Below are positions 5,859-12,256 of a stretch of 12,492 nucleotides of DNA, piece by piece. The position numbers and the translations under genes are program-made. The first letter of the stretch is position 1. The number at the start of each line of letters is the position of its first letter. The stretch is from an uncultured Oscillospiraceae bacterium (GTDB lineage: Bacteria > Bacillota > Clostridia > Oscillospirales > Ruminococcaceae), in NCBI GenBank assembly GCA_910587135.1, contig CAJULF010000069.1, positions 1 to 12,492 of the forward strand. The letters are read 5' to 3'. A model generated the notes under the pieces. It searched no databases. It saw only the letters and a program-made list of their open reading frames with translations, and had not been told where the DNA came from.

Positions 5859-7196
5859 TTATGCCAAAGGCTCTCTCTTCTTCATAACGCTCAGATATGC
5901 GGGTCTGATAATCTTACCGGCAGAGGTAAGCTCCTCAAGACGGTGAGCGCTCCAGCCCACTATTCTCGCTATTGCGAATATAGCGGTGTACAATTCGGCA
6001 GGTATACCCAGCATATCATACACAAAGCCGCTGTAAAAGTCTACGTTGGGGCTGACGCCCTTCATTATCTTGCGCTGCTCGGCTATCAGCTTGGGAGCCG
6101 CTTCTTCTATGTATTCGTACAGCGCCATATCCTCATCACGCCCCTTTGCAGCCGCAAGCTTCTCCACAAATCCCCTGAACACACGCTCACGAGGGTCGGA
6201 AAGTGAATACACGGCATGACCCATGCCATAGATAAGTCCCTTTTTATCAAAAACCTCGCCCTTAAGCATTCTGGATAGATAAGCATATATCTCGTCCTTG
6301 TCGTGAATATCCTTGACGTTCTCACGGATATTTTTCATCATTTCCATTACCTTTATATTGGCGCCGCCGTGCTTCGGTCCCTTAAGCGAGGACATCGCCG
6401 CCGCCATGGTGGAATAGGTATCCGAGCCCGAGGAAGTGACAACGCGCGTTGTAAAGGTGGAGTTATTTCCGCCGCCATGCTCCATATGCAGCATAAGAGC
6501 AACATCCAGTACCCGCGCCTCAAGCTGCGTGTACTCCTTATCGGGGCGCAGCATCATCAAAAGATTCTCGGCGGTGGACAGTGCGGGATCGGGACGGTGT
6601 ATATACATACTGTCGTCGTTTTCATAGTGATTATACGCATGGTAAGCGTATGCGGCAAGCATGGGGAAACGCGCGATCAGCATAATGCACTGACGCAGAC
6701 TGTTGGAAAGCTCCCCCGAAAGCAGGTCCTCGTCATACGAAGCAAGGGTGAGAATACTTCTCGTCATGGAATTCATGATATCGCTGCTTGGAGCTTTCAT
6801 TATAACATCGCGCGTAAAATTGGTGGGCAGACAGCGGCACTCGCCGAGTATCTCACTGAACTTTACGGCTTCCTCATCGGTGGGCATCTCGCCGAACAGC
6901 AGCAGATATGCCACCTTTTCAAACCCGAAAGTACCGCTCTTTTCCGTCATGGAAACAAGCTCACGCACATCGTAGCCGCGATACCACAGCTCACCGTCAC
7001 ACGGAGCCTTTACACCGTCAACGTCCTTAAAGGAAACTATCTGTGAAATAGTGGTAAGACCTGTAAGTACACCCTTTCCGTTGATATCGCGAAGTCCGCG
7101 GTTCACCCCATACTTTGAAAAGAGCTCGTCGGGAATGCTGTCATTTTTCAGGCATAATGCCTCTTTCTCAATTGTGTAGCTTTTTACGTTGATCAT
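5859..7196 (-). CDS. gltA: Citrate synthase
   Basis: This 445-residue enzyme condenses acetyl-CoA with oxaloacetate to citrate, the entry step of the TCA cycle or, in anaerobes, of glutamate synthesis. Key residues are visible: oxaloacetate-binding His240 in LHMEHGGGNNSTF, catalytic His276 in LKGPKHGGAN, His327 in YGMGHAVYSLSDPRE and Asp386 in PNVDFYSGFVYDMLGIP. Arg337 is in the SDPR block. The N-terminal extension and ELWYRGYDVREL (69-80) fit the hexamer-to-dimer type I fold of bacterial enzymes. Start: ATG with AAAGGAG 6 nt upstream. It has its own sigma-A promoter and a leader of about 230 nt that contains one member of the structured repeat family. A 2-methylcitrate synthase activity cannot be excluded, but no prp genes are nearby. 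Confidence 0.95.
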   Translation of the reverse strand: MINVKSYTIEKEALCLKNDSIPDELFSKYGVNRGLRDINGKGVLTGLTTISQIVSFKDVDGVKAPCDGELWYRGYDVRELVSMTEKSGTFGFEKVAYLLLFGEMPTDEEAVKFSEILGECRCLPTNFTRDVIMKAPSSDIMNSMTRSILTLASYDEDLLSGELSNSLRQCIMLIARFPMLAAYAYHAYNHYENDDSMYIHRPDPALSTAENLLMMLRPDKEYTQLEARVLDVALMLHMEHGGGNNSTFTTRVVTSSGSDTYSTMAAAMSSLKGPKHGGANIKVMEMMKNIRENVKDIHDKDEIYAYLSRMLKGEVFDKKGLIYGMGHAVYSLSDPRERVFRGFVEKLAAAKGRDEDMALYEYIEEAAPKLIAEQRKIMKGVSPNVDFYSGFVYDMLGIPAELYTAIFAIARIVGWSAHRLEELTSAGKIIRPAYLSVMKKREPLA

Positions 7197-7219
7197 AATC
7201 TTCTCCTTTATTTTGATTT

Positions 7220-7314
7220 GAATTTCCCGAACCGGTGAGCTTCGCTTGCCCCAGCCATATAAACTCCACTCCGCTTACGATGCGTTCGCTTTTACGGAGG
7301 CTTTCGGGAAATTC
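7220..7314 (-). repeat. Structured leader element, diverged copy in the citrate synthase leader
   Basis: On the minus strand the element is bounded by a perfect 12-bp inverted repeat, GAATTTCCCGAA (7303-7314) and TTCGGGAAATTC (7220-7231). Inside, the block AAGCGGAGTGGAG, also present in the copies before the portal gene, is kept. Preceding bases GACCG...ATGAATTT also match them. Inner stems are weaker: CTCCG/CGGAG and a GG-C-AAGC/GCT-CA-CC hairpin. It ends 23 nt before the citrate synthase start, just ahead of the ribosome binding site. It lies within the transcript of the promoter at 7433-7461, so it would be part of the mRNA leader. Confidence 0.75.
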
Positions 7315-7361
7315 ATTTGTGGGCGGTCTGCAGACGTGAGTCTTCACCTCCTCAGCTGCCC

Positions 7362-7377
7362 GTTCTGACGGGCTTTC
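7362..7377 (-). promoter_or_regulatory. Small hairpin in the citrate synthase leader
   Basis: On the minus strand GCCCGT-CAGA-ACGGGC forms a perfect 6-bp stem with a tetraloop, upstream of the larger leader element. AGCTGAGGAGGTGAA follows instead of a T-run, so it is not a terminator. A ribosome-binding-site-like GGAGGTG lies there with no credible start behind it. Role unknown. Confidence 0.4.
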
Positions 7378-7432
7378 AATAACAGGCACATGAGTACTAA
7401 GAATTTTTATTCTATCCAAGCTATCCATTTTA

Positions 7433-7461
7433 ATTATATCACATCTGTCCAAAAACGTCAA
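7433..7461 (-). promoter_or_regulatory. Sigma-A promoter of citrate synthase
   Basis: The minus strand has TTGACG (7456-7461), a 17-nt spacer, then TATAAT (7433-7438). Transcription should start near 7426, giving a leader of about 230 nt before the start codon at 7196, long enough to carry the structured element. Confidence 0.88.
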
Positions 7462-7652
7462 GCGTATTTGAAAAAAGTTTGCAAATAAAATGTGCTTTTC
7501 TTAAAATTTTCAATTTTATTTCATATTTTTATGGGACGATTTTCCGCGCCGTAATGCGGAATTTAAAAAACAGTCCGCAAAAGCGAAAACTTTGCAGTTT
7601 TTTGCAGTCGGGTATGATGTATTATGATTTCAGCGGGAAGGAGGCGAAAAAA
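7462..7652. other. Intergenic stretch between citrate synthase promoter and the repeats
   Basis: No credible gene. A short inverted repeat, TTCCGC at 7543 and GCGGAA at 7556, separated by 7-8 nt, resembles the outer arms of the leader element with the middle missing. An orphan AAGGAGG at 7638-7644 has no start codon at a useful distance. The first part is very AT-rich. Confidence 0.4.
7592..7628 (+). promoter_or_regulatory. Weak tandem promoter candidates before the phage-head module
   Basis: TTGCAG at 7592 with TATGAT at 7613, and a second TTGCAG at 7602 with TATGAT at 7623, form two overlapping promoter-like pairs. Each spacer is only 15 nt, which is short for sigma-A. Both boxes are duplicated with a 10-nt shift. 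They are the only promoter-like signals I see for the portal operon. Confidence 0.25.
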
Positions 7653-7833
7653 CAGCTCCGAGCAACGCAAAAATCGCAGAACTAAAGCGCATAAAGCATA
7701 CGTTTACTGACCGACCGTGCATGAATTTTCCGCAATCCGTCGGTAAAGCGTAACGGAGCAAAGCGGAGTGGAGCTTTCCCGACGAGATAGCGCAAACGCA
7801 AAGCGTTTGCGCGGTGCGGAAAATTCTTTTAAA
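7653..7833 (+). repeat. Structured leader element, copy 1 (upstream member of a tandem pair)
   Basis: This 181-bp unit is repeated at 7871-8051 with a 218-bp period and few differences; the core is identical. The core, 7723-7826, is bounded by GAATTTTCCGCA (7723-7734) and TGCGGAAAATTC (7815-7826), a perfect 12-bp inverted repeat. Inside are two hairpins. The first pairs CGTCGGTAAAGC (7738-7749) with GCTTTCCCGACG (7773-7784) with one mismatch. The second pairs GCGCAAACGC (7790-7799) with GCGTTTGCGC (7803-7812) perfectly around AAA. Together this predicts a three-way junction. After the core, AATAATTCCGCTCAGG and TCAACA (7833-7854) recur after the copy at 11229-11306. Confidence 0.85.
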
Positions 7834-7870
7834 ATAATTCCGCTCAGGTCAACAGAGCCTGACAGAATTT

Positions 7871-8051
7871 CAGCTACAAGCAACGCAAAAACCGCGAAAT
7901 TAAAGCGCATAAAGCATACGTTTACTGACCGACCGCGCATGAATTTTCCGCAATCCGTCGGTAAAGCGTAACGGAGCAAAGCGGAGTGGAGCTTTCCCGA
8001 CGAGATAGCGCAAACGCAAAGCGTTTGCGCGGTGCGGAAAATTCTTTTAAA
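7871..8051 (+). repeat. Structured leader element, copy 2 (portal gene leader)
   Basis: Near-identical to copy 1. The core 7941-8044 has the same 12-bp outer arms, 7941-7952 and 8033-8044, and the same two inner hairpins with no base change. All differences I count are in the 5' part (five changes). It ends 19 nt before the portal start codon, with TTTTAAATC and then AGGAGG in between. The outer right arm is thus directly upstream of the ribosome binding site, a good place to act on translation. Confidence 0.85.
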
Positions 8052-8063
8052 TCAGGAGGATAA

Positions 8064-9440
8064 ATGGGACTAAGAGAATTATTGTTTACAAAAAAGAGGA
8101 ATCAGAGCCCGCTGTTGTCGGCGTTTTACGTGGGAGATCTGGCGCGGTGGGATGAAATCTACCGCGGCGGCGGGGAGTGGCGCTACACAAGGCGCGGCGG
8201 GCTTAACGGCGGAATGCGGAAAGTCGCGGCGCTGAATGCCGCGAAGGCGGTATGCGCGGAGCTTTCACGGCTCTGCTTTACGGAGGGTACACAGCTGGTT
8301 TCAAAGGACAAGGAAACGGAAGAGTTTGTGGAGAAGGTTCTCAAGGATAACGGGTTCGCGGACAGGTTTCCCGATTTTCTGGAAAAGGTGTTCGCGCTCG
8401 GCGGCGGTGCTGTCAAGGTCTACTGGGACGGCGAAGTCAAGGTCGATCTTATAACGGCGGACTGCTTCGTGCCTACGCGCTGGGACAGCAGAGGGATAAG
8501 CGGCGCGGCTTTCGGCTCGCGGCTTTCACAAAACGGGAAAAGCTATATCCTGGCGGAAACGCAGGAGCTTACCCCTGAGGGCTGCGTTACGGAAAACAGA
8601 CTGTTCACGGAGGACGGCGCAAAGGCAGAGCTTAAGGACGTGCTGCCCGAGCTTACGGAAAGGAGCGTGATCAAGGGTCTTGCCAAGCCGCTGTTCGTGT
8701 ATTTAAGCACCGGAAGCGGCAACGTTCCGAAATGCTCTCCACTGGGAGCTTCGGTTTTCGCGGGCGCGGAGGACACGCTGAAAAGCATCGATACGGTATT
8801 CGACAGTCTTAACAGGGAGTTCGTGCTGGGCAGAAAGAGAATAATTGTCCCCTATTACGCGATAAGAGGCGAGTATGACGAAAACGGCGATCTCAAGCGG
8901 TACTTCGACGTGAACGACGAGGTGTTCCAGGCGTTGTCAACAACTGACGCGGAGGAACTGAGGATAACGGACAACACCGCGACACTTCGGGTCGCGGAGC
9001 ACACGGAGGCTCTTGGAGCGCTGCTGGATATGCTGTGTATGCAGGTGGGACTTTCGGAGGGCGCGCTTTCCTATAAAAACGGGACGATAAAGACCGCCAC
9101 GGAGGTAGTCAGCCGCGACAGCCGTACTTACAGGACGCGCGGGTTTTACAGGAAGCGCATAGCGGAGTGTCTGGCGCAGGCGGCGGAGAACATATGTATT
9201 CTTGGAAAGATGGCGGGACAGCTAAGTGCGGGAGCTTCCGAAAAGGTAAGTCTTATGTTCGCGGACGGGGTCTGCGAGGACGAGGGAACGCGCATTGAAA
9301 GAGCGGCAAGCCTTTACAGCGCGGGTATTATATCAAGAGTGAGAGCTATCTCACAGATATACGGCGTTTCCCTTGAGGAGGCGCGGAGTATGGAAAGGAG
9401 TGATTTTTACGGAGAAGAACATGACGGAAATCAAGGATGA
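8064..9440 (+). CDS. Phage portal protein, A118/SPP1 type
   Basis: This 458-residue protein fits the putative portal family of Listeria phage A118. In phages it forms a ring of twelve at one capsid vertex, through which DNA passes and to which the tail attaches. Family features seen: AALNAAKAVCAELSRLCF (54-71), KVFALGGGAVKVYWDGEVKVDLITADCFVPTRWD (about 106-139), KPLFVYLS, then a helix region ANTLKSIDT-like TLKSIDTVFDSLNREFVLGRKRIIVPY, and the conserved QVGLSEGALSYKNGTIKTATEVVS block. Length is typical. Start: ATG with AGGAGG 5 nt upstream, right after the structured leader. It is the first gene of the plus-strand module, but no terminase precedes it, which is unusual. It overlaps the next gene by 20 nt. 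Confidence 0.88.
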   Translation: MGLRELLFTKKRNQSPLLSAFYVGDLARWDEIYRGGGEWRYTRRGGLNGGMRKVAALNAAKAVCAELSRLCFTEGTQLVSKDKETEEFVEKVLKDNGFADRFPDFLEKVFALGGGAVKVYWDGEVKVDLITADCFVPTRWDSRGISGAAFGSRLSQNGKSYILAETQELTPEGCVTENRLFTEDGAKAELKDVLPELTERSVIKGLAKPLFVYLSTGSGNVPKCSPLGASVFAGAEDTLKSIDTVFDSLNREFVLGRKRIIVPYYAIRGEYDENGDLKRYFDVNDEVFQALSTTDAEELRITDNTATLRVAEHTEALGALLDMLCMQVGLSEGALSYKNGTIKTATEVVSRDSRTYRTRGFYRKRIAECLAQAAENICILGKMAGQLSAGASEKVSLMFADGVCEDEGTRIERAASLYSAGIISRVRAISQIYGVSLEEARSMERSDFYGEEHDGNQG

Positions 9441-9786
9441 GCCTAACGAGGAGCTTGAAACGGCGCAGAACAGCGATGATGGCGAAATGTGCGCTGCCGA
9501 CACCGCTGCAGAACAGATCGCGGAGCTTACCGAGCGGCTCGCAAAGGTTACAATAAGGCTGGAGCTGCTTCTTGCGGGAGCGGACAAGGAACGCTTAGAG
9601 GAAGGCGCACGGCTCGCGGAGGGCTTATGCGGCGCGGGGTGGGCTTCCGCCGAGGCAGCGGCGGAGGTGATGGCGGAATATCCGCACCTGAGAACGGTCA
9701 AGCGAGAGCTTCCGCAGTTCTCCGCGCAAAGCGGCGGCAGCGACGACGGCTTCGCGGCTATCAGAAGCATTTTCGCCAAAAAGTAG
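9421..9786 (+). CDS. Small scaffold-like head protein
   Basis: I choose the ATG at 9421 because GGAG lies 6 nt before it and it overlaps the portal stop by 20 nt, as in a coupled pair. The 121-residue product starts with an acidic segment (DEPNEELETAQNSDDGEM). It has a central helical, probably coiled region (AAEQIAELTERLAKVTIRLELLLAGADKERLEEGARL) and ends GFAAIRSIFAKK. Position between portal and major capsid, a coiled body and a short basic C-terminus fit a phage scaffolding protein, which helps capsid subunits assemble and then leaves. It is shorter than usual scaffolds, and no sequence family is certain. A 485-bp non-coding gap follows. Confidence 0.65.
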   Translation: MTEIKDEPNEELETAQNSDDGEMCAADTAAEQIAELTERLAKVTIRLELLLAGADKERLEEGARLAEGLCGAGWASAEAAAEVMAEYPHLRTVKRELPQFSAQSGGSDDGFAAIRSIFAKK

Positions 9787-10059
9787 CAGAAGCATGGGGT
9801 GGGATGGCGGGTTTACATATAATGTGATTTGATGATTCGGTGAGATTTCGGGCAGGCTCACGGGTATTGCCCCCGAATGAACCGGAACGGATAATCGGGA
9901 GGGCGGCGGGTTTATATGGGTGTCGGACGGCATGGATTTGGGGAAAGTTCCCTCGGAAGCGGCAGACCGCTTATGCGGTAGCGCTGCCACGCGCCCTTTC
10001 GGCGATTTGTTTATGCTAATTGCGGTGTTTCGCGCGGATTTACAGCGCTCAAAACATTT
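9787..10059. other. Non-coding stretch rich in hairpins inside the head module
   Basis: No credible gene on either strand. Hairpins seen: GGCAG-ACCGC-TTAT-GCGGT-agcg-CTGCC (9961-9988), and a bulged stem TTCGG-GCA/TGCC-CCGAA around 9847-9886. A diverged direct repeat GGATGGCGGGTTTACATA (9802) and GGGCGGCGGGTTTATATG (9900) also occurs. No T-run follows, so these are not terminators. A 485-bp gap (9787-10271, including the next element) is out of character for a phage head operon. Confidence 0.5.
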
Positions 10060-10129
10060 TCATGCCAAAACTTCGCCAAAAAAGCGGTCATGAACGCTGA
10101 AAGCATACGTCACCCGACCGCTCACGCAT

Positions 10130-10238
10130 GAATTTCCGGCATGTTTCCGAGCCGTCAGCACGTAACAAAGATGAAAGTTTACGGCTCGAAGGATTGTTGC
10201 AAACACTGCAGGGCGGTTTGCGGCGGTGCGGGAAATTC
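10130..10238 (+). repeat. Structured leader element, copy 3 (major capsid leader)
   Basis: Outer arms GAATTTCCGGCA (10130-10141) and TGCGGGAAATTC (10227-10238) match except for one base. The first inner hairpin pairs CGAGCCGT (10148-10155) with ACGGCTCG (10181-10188). The second pairs GCAAAC (10199-10204) with GTTTGC (10216-10221). Stem sequences differ from copies 1 and 2 while pairing is kept, which supports a real RNA or cruciform fold. The 5' flank also matches: AAGCATACGT, CCGACCG and GCATGAATTT recur. It ends 33 nt before the capsid start, upstream of AAGGAGG. Confidence 0.8.
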
Positions 10239-10271
10239 TTTTATAACATTTAATTTTCAAGGAGGTCTAAT

Positions 10272-11162
10272 ATGTCAAACACTATTGAATATGCAAAGGT
10301 ATTCCAGCAGGAGCTTGATAAGCAGGTAATTGAGGGCTGCACCTCGGGCTGGATGGAGGAAAACGCATCACAGGTAATATACAACGGAGGAAACGAGATT
10401 AAAATGCCCAAAATGTCCCTTCAGGGGCTCGGCAGCTACAGCCGTGACGAGGGATATACGGGCGGCGCGGTGACCTATTCTTTTGAAACGTTTACCCTTA
10501 CGCAGGACCGAGGAAGGCGCTTCAGGATAGACGCGGTAGATGTGGACGAGAGCGGATTCGGACTGGCGGCGGCAAACGTCGCGGCAGAGTTCCAGCGCAC
10601 AAGGGTCATCCCCGAGATAGACGCATACCGCTATTCCAAGCTTGCCGCGTCGGCGGGAATAAAGAAGAGCTATACTGCGGTCAAGTCTACGGTGCTCGCG
10701 GAGCTTCTCGGGCAGCTCAGCCAGGTATGCGATCTCACGGGCGGCGAGGGCGATAACGTTATCGTGATGTCGCGCCCCGTGTATGATATGATAATGCTTT
10801 CGGGAGAGCTTGCGTGCGCGGTAGACTGCGCGCAGTTCTCTCAGGGGGCGCTTGACCTTACGGTGAAGACGCTCAACGGAGTTCCCATCATTCCCGTGCC
10901 CTCCGCCAGAATGAAATCCGCATATACATTTAACGCAAGCGGGGACGGCGGATTCGCTCCCACAACAGCGGCAAAGAGCATAAACTGGATAATCTGCCCC
11001 AAAAACGCTCCCATAGCGGTTTCCAAGACGGACAACGTGAAGATAATCACACCCGAAGCGAACCAGTTTGCCGATGCGTGGGATATAGATTACCGCAAAT
11101 ATCACGATCTTTTTGTTCCCGATAACAAAAAGGCGGCAATAGCAGTCAGCATTTCGGAATAA
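10272..11162 (+). CDS. Phage major capsid protein (HK97-fold type, A118-like)
   Basis: This 296-residue protein fits the major capsid family found beside A118-type portals. Features: N-terminal IEYAKVFQQELDKQVIEG, then KMPKMSLQGLGSYSRDEGY, followed by FETFTLTQDRGRRFRIDAVDVDES. A spine-helix region AANVAAEFQRTRVIPEIDAYRYSKLAA and the late segment GVPIIPVPSARMK follow, then the C-terminal WDIDYRKYHDLFVPDNKKAAIAVS. All fit this family's HK97-like fold. No protease or long N-terminal delta domain is present, so scaffold would be separate, matching the small upstream gene. Start: ATG with AAGGAGG 5 nt upstream. A 228-bp gap follows, with another structured element. The protein looks intact. Confidence 0.87.
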   Translation: MSNTIEYAKVFQQELDKQVIEGCTSGWMEENASQVIYNGGNEIKMPKMSLQGLGSYSRDEGYTGGAVTYSFETFTLTQDRGRRFRIDAVDVDESGFGLAAANVAAEFQRTRVIPEIDAYRYSKLAASAGIKKSYTAVKSTVLAELLGQLSQVCDLTGGEGDNVIVMSRPVYDMIMLSGELACAVDCAQFSQGALDLTVKTLNGVPIIPVPSARMKSAYTFNASGDGGFAPTTAAKSINWIICPKNAPIAVSKTDNVKIITPEANQFADAWDIDYRKYHDLFVPDNKKAAIAVSISE

Positions 11163-11228
11163 GCAGCGTATCGGTAAATGAGCGCTCCGGCTGGTATAAA
11201 GTCTGTATTCAGCGAAATGTTGACGCAG

Positions 11229-11306
11229 GAAATTTTTCGCGAGAGCCTGACACGGCTCGTTTCGCGCAGCGGAGCGAACCGCGTCGGGTGGGGAGCGGAA
11301 AATTTC
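11229..11306 (+). repeat. Structured leader element, copy 4 (connector leader)
   Basis: Outer arms GAAATTTTTCGC (11229-11240) and GCGGAAAATTTC (11295-11306) pair fully if one U-G pair is allowed. Inner hairpins: GAGCC/GGCTC (11243-11247 and 11254-11258) and GCGG-AGCGAA-CCGC (11269-11282). The core is shorter (78 nt) than in other copies. Downstream, AATAATTCGGCTCAG and ATCAACA (11314-11335) match the box after copy 1 in 20 of 22 bases, at the same distance from the core (6-7 nt). It lies 84 nt before the connector start. Confidence 0.7.
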
Positions 11307-11390
11307 AAATTTGAATAATTCGGCTCAGATCAACACTTTATATAATGGTCGGGGCGGCGTTACGCGGTACTAACGGTAAGGGGGTACATA

Positions 11391-11906
11391 ATGATATTGA
11401 CAAAGGAGGAGTATCTGGCGCTGGGATTTGACGGCGGTGAGGGTACGCAAAGCACGGACGTACTGCTGGCAAACTGCATTAAGCGCGCGGAATATGTTCT
11501 GAACGGTCTTACTGACGGAGCGGCGGCTCGGACGGCTCAAAGGGGCGGCGCACCCGCGGAATACGTTAAGCAGGCGTGCGGGTTTCAGGCGCAGGCTATG
11601 CTCAGGTACGAAATGTCACGCGCAGAGGAGTCGGGCAGTGGCTCGGAAAGCGAGAACGGCAGTGAAAGCTCGGGCAGCTCACAGAGCAGCGAAAGCTCGG
11701 AAAAGGTAACAATAGGTGATTTTTCATACTCGGTGTCTTCCGGATCAAGCTCGGGGAGCAGCTCAGGCAGCAGCTCGGGAAGCAGTTCAAACGGCTCGGT
11801 GAAAAGCGCCGAAGCAGTTATACAGCCCTTTGAAACGGACACGGTGGTTATAAAGCTTCTAAGAGCGGCAGGCTGCCTTTTCGGCGCGGCGGAGGTGAGA
11901 GAATGA
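11391..11906 (+). CDS. Head-tail connector protein with serine-glycine insertions
   Basis: This 171-residue protein fits the head-tail connector/head completion type found after the major capsid gene in A118-like phages. MILTKEEYLALGFDG opens the protein, with LLANCIKRAEYVLNGLTDG, YVKQACGFQAQAMLRYE (59-75), KVTIGDFSYS (105-114) and, at the end, VIKLLRAAGCLFGAAEV. In the middle, residues 79-104 and 115-136 are runs of S, G, E and N around the conserved VTIGDFSYS block. The second run is coded by four imperfect 12-bp repeats (11742-11789). Start: ATG after AAGGGGG. It overlaps the next gene by 4 nt (ATGA). In phages it would sit under the portal ring and bridge to the tail. Confidence 0.75.
   Translation: MILTKEEYLALGFDGGEGTQSTDVLLANCIKRAEYVLNGLTDGAAARTAQRGGAPAEYVKQACGFQAQAMLRYEMSRAEESGSGSESENGSESSGSSQSSESSEKVTIGDFSYSVSSGSSSGSSSGSSSGSSSNGSVKSAEAVIQPFETDTVVIKLLRAAGCLFGAAEVRE
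11742..11789 (+). repeat. Four tandem 12-bp repeats coding Gly-Ser-Ser-Ser units
   Basis: Four in-frame 12-nt units such as GGGAGCAGCTCA and GGCAGCAGCTCG code for repeated Gly-Ser-Ser-Ser. Because the unit is a multiple of three, changes in copy number would keep the connector frame open. Confidence 0.85.
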
Positions 11907-12244
11907 AGATAATGCCTATTCCCGACGAGCTTCTCGGAGATTCGATAACGCTGTTTGAGCCTACGGATTCGGGATACAGGGAAACCGAGGTTGTGAACGT
12001 TCGCGTGGACAGAACGAACTCGGTGACGGATTTCAACTCGGCGCACACACGGGATACCACAGAAATAACGATTTATTATGACTGTGAGAACTCACGCCCG
12101 AGTTTTATTGACTTTTCAGCGGGAATGCAGGCGGAATACTGCGGGGAACGGTTCGAGATAATCAAGGTGAAGCGCTACTGCGCCGTAAATCCGCATCACT
12201 ATACAATAACGGCGCGCAAGCTCGGCGGGCAGTTCATGGGGTAA
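11903..12244 (+). CDS. Phage minor capsid protein (PF10665-like)
   Basis: This 113-residue beta-rich protein resembles the small minor capsid proteins after the connector gene in A118-type phages (Minor_capsid_1). PIPDELLGDSITLFEP, then YRETEVVNVRVDR, then TTEITIYYDCENSRP, then GERFEIIKVKRYCAVNPHHYTITARKLGGQ is the expected pattern: a small barrel near the head-tail joint. Start: ATG overlaps the previous stop as ATGA, with GGAGGTG 5 nt upstream, so it is translationally coupled. The gene stops at 12244, 12 nt before the next small frame. The assignment rests on pattern and position; I could not check a profile. Confidence 0.72.
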   Translation: MKIMPIPDELLGDSITLFEPTDSGYRETEVVNVRVDRTNSVTDFNSAHTRDTTEITIYYDCENSRPSFIDFSAGMQAEYCGERFEIIKVKRYCAVNPHHYTITARKLGGQFMG

Positions 12245-12256
12245 GGAGGTGAGCGC

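Noticed and set aside
6303..7046. 247-codon plus-strand frame opposite citrate synthase
   Set aside because: Shadow of a clear enzyme gene; His- and Arg-rich composition and no ribosome binding site.
7168..7461. 97-codon minus-strand open frame overlapping the citrate synthase start
   Set aside because: Its first ATG lies inside the promoter and the second sits at the predicted transcript start; it crosses the structured leader and enters citrate synthase in another frame. Treated as leader.
7479..7685. 68-codon plus-strand frame before the repeats
   Set aside because: Starts in an AT-rich promoter region, has no ribosome binding site and ends inside the repeat.
7723..8044. Simple transposable MITE
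   Set aside because: The 12-bp inverted ends fit, but I see no target-site duplication, similarity extends beyond the arms, and position before ribosome binding sites is too regular. Kept open as an alternative in the findings.
7653..8051. CRISPR array
   Set aside because: Only two units of 181 bp with internal hairpins; no short regular spacers and no cas genes.
9489..9827. Overlapping plus-strand frame inside the scaffold-like gene
   Set aside because: Arg- and Gly-rich frameshifted reading of the real gene.
10368..11105. 245-codon minus-strand frame opposite the capsid gene
   Set aside because: Shadow frame; composition is rich in Arg, His and Cys, with no ribosome binding site.
11341..11346. 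TATAAT as a promoter for the connector gene
   Set aside because: The -35 position holds ATTCGG and no alternative lies at a usable distance.
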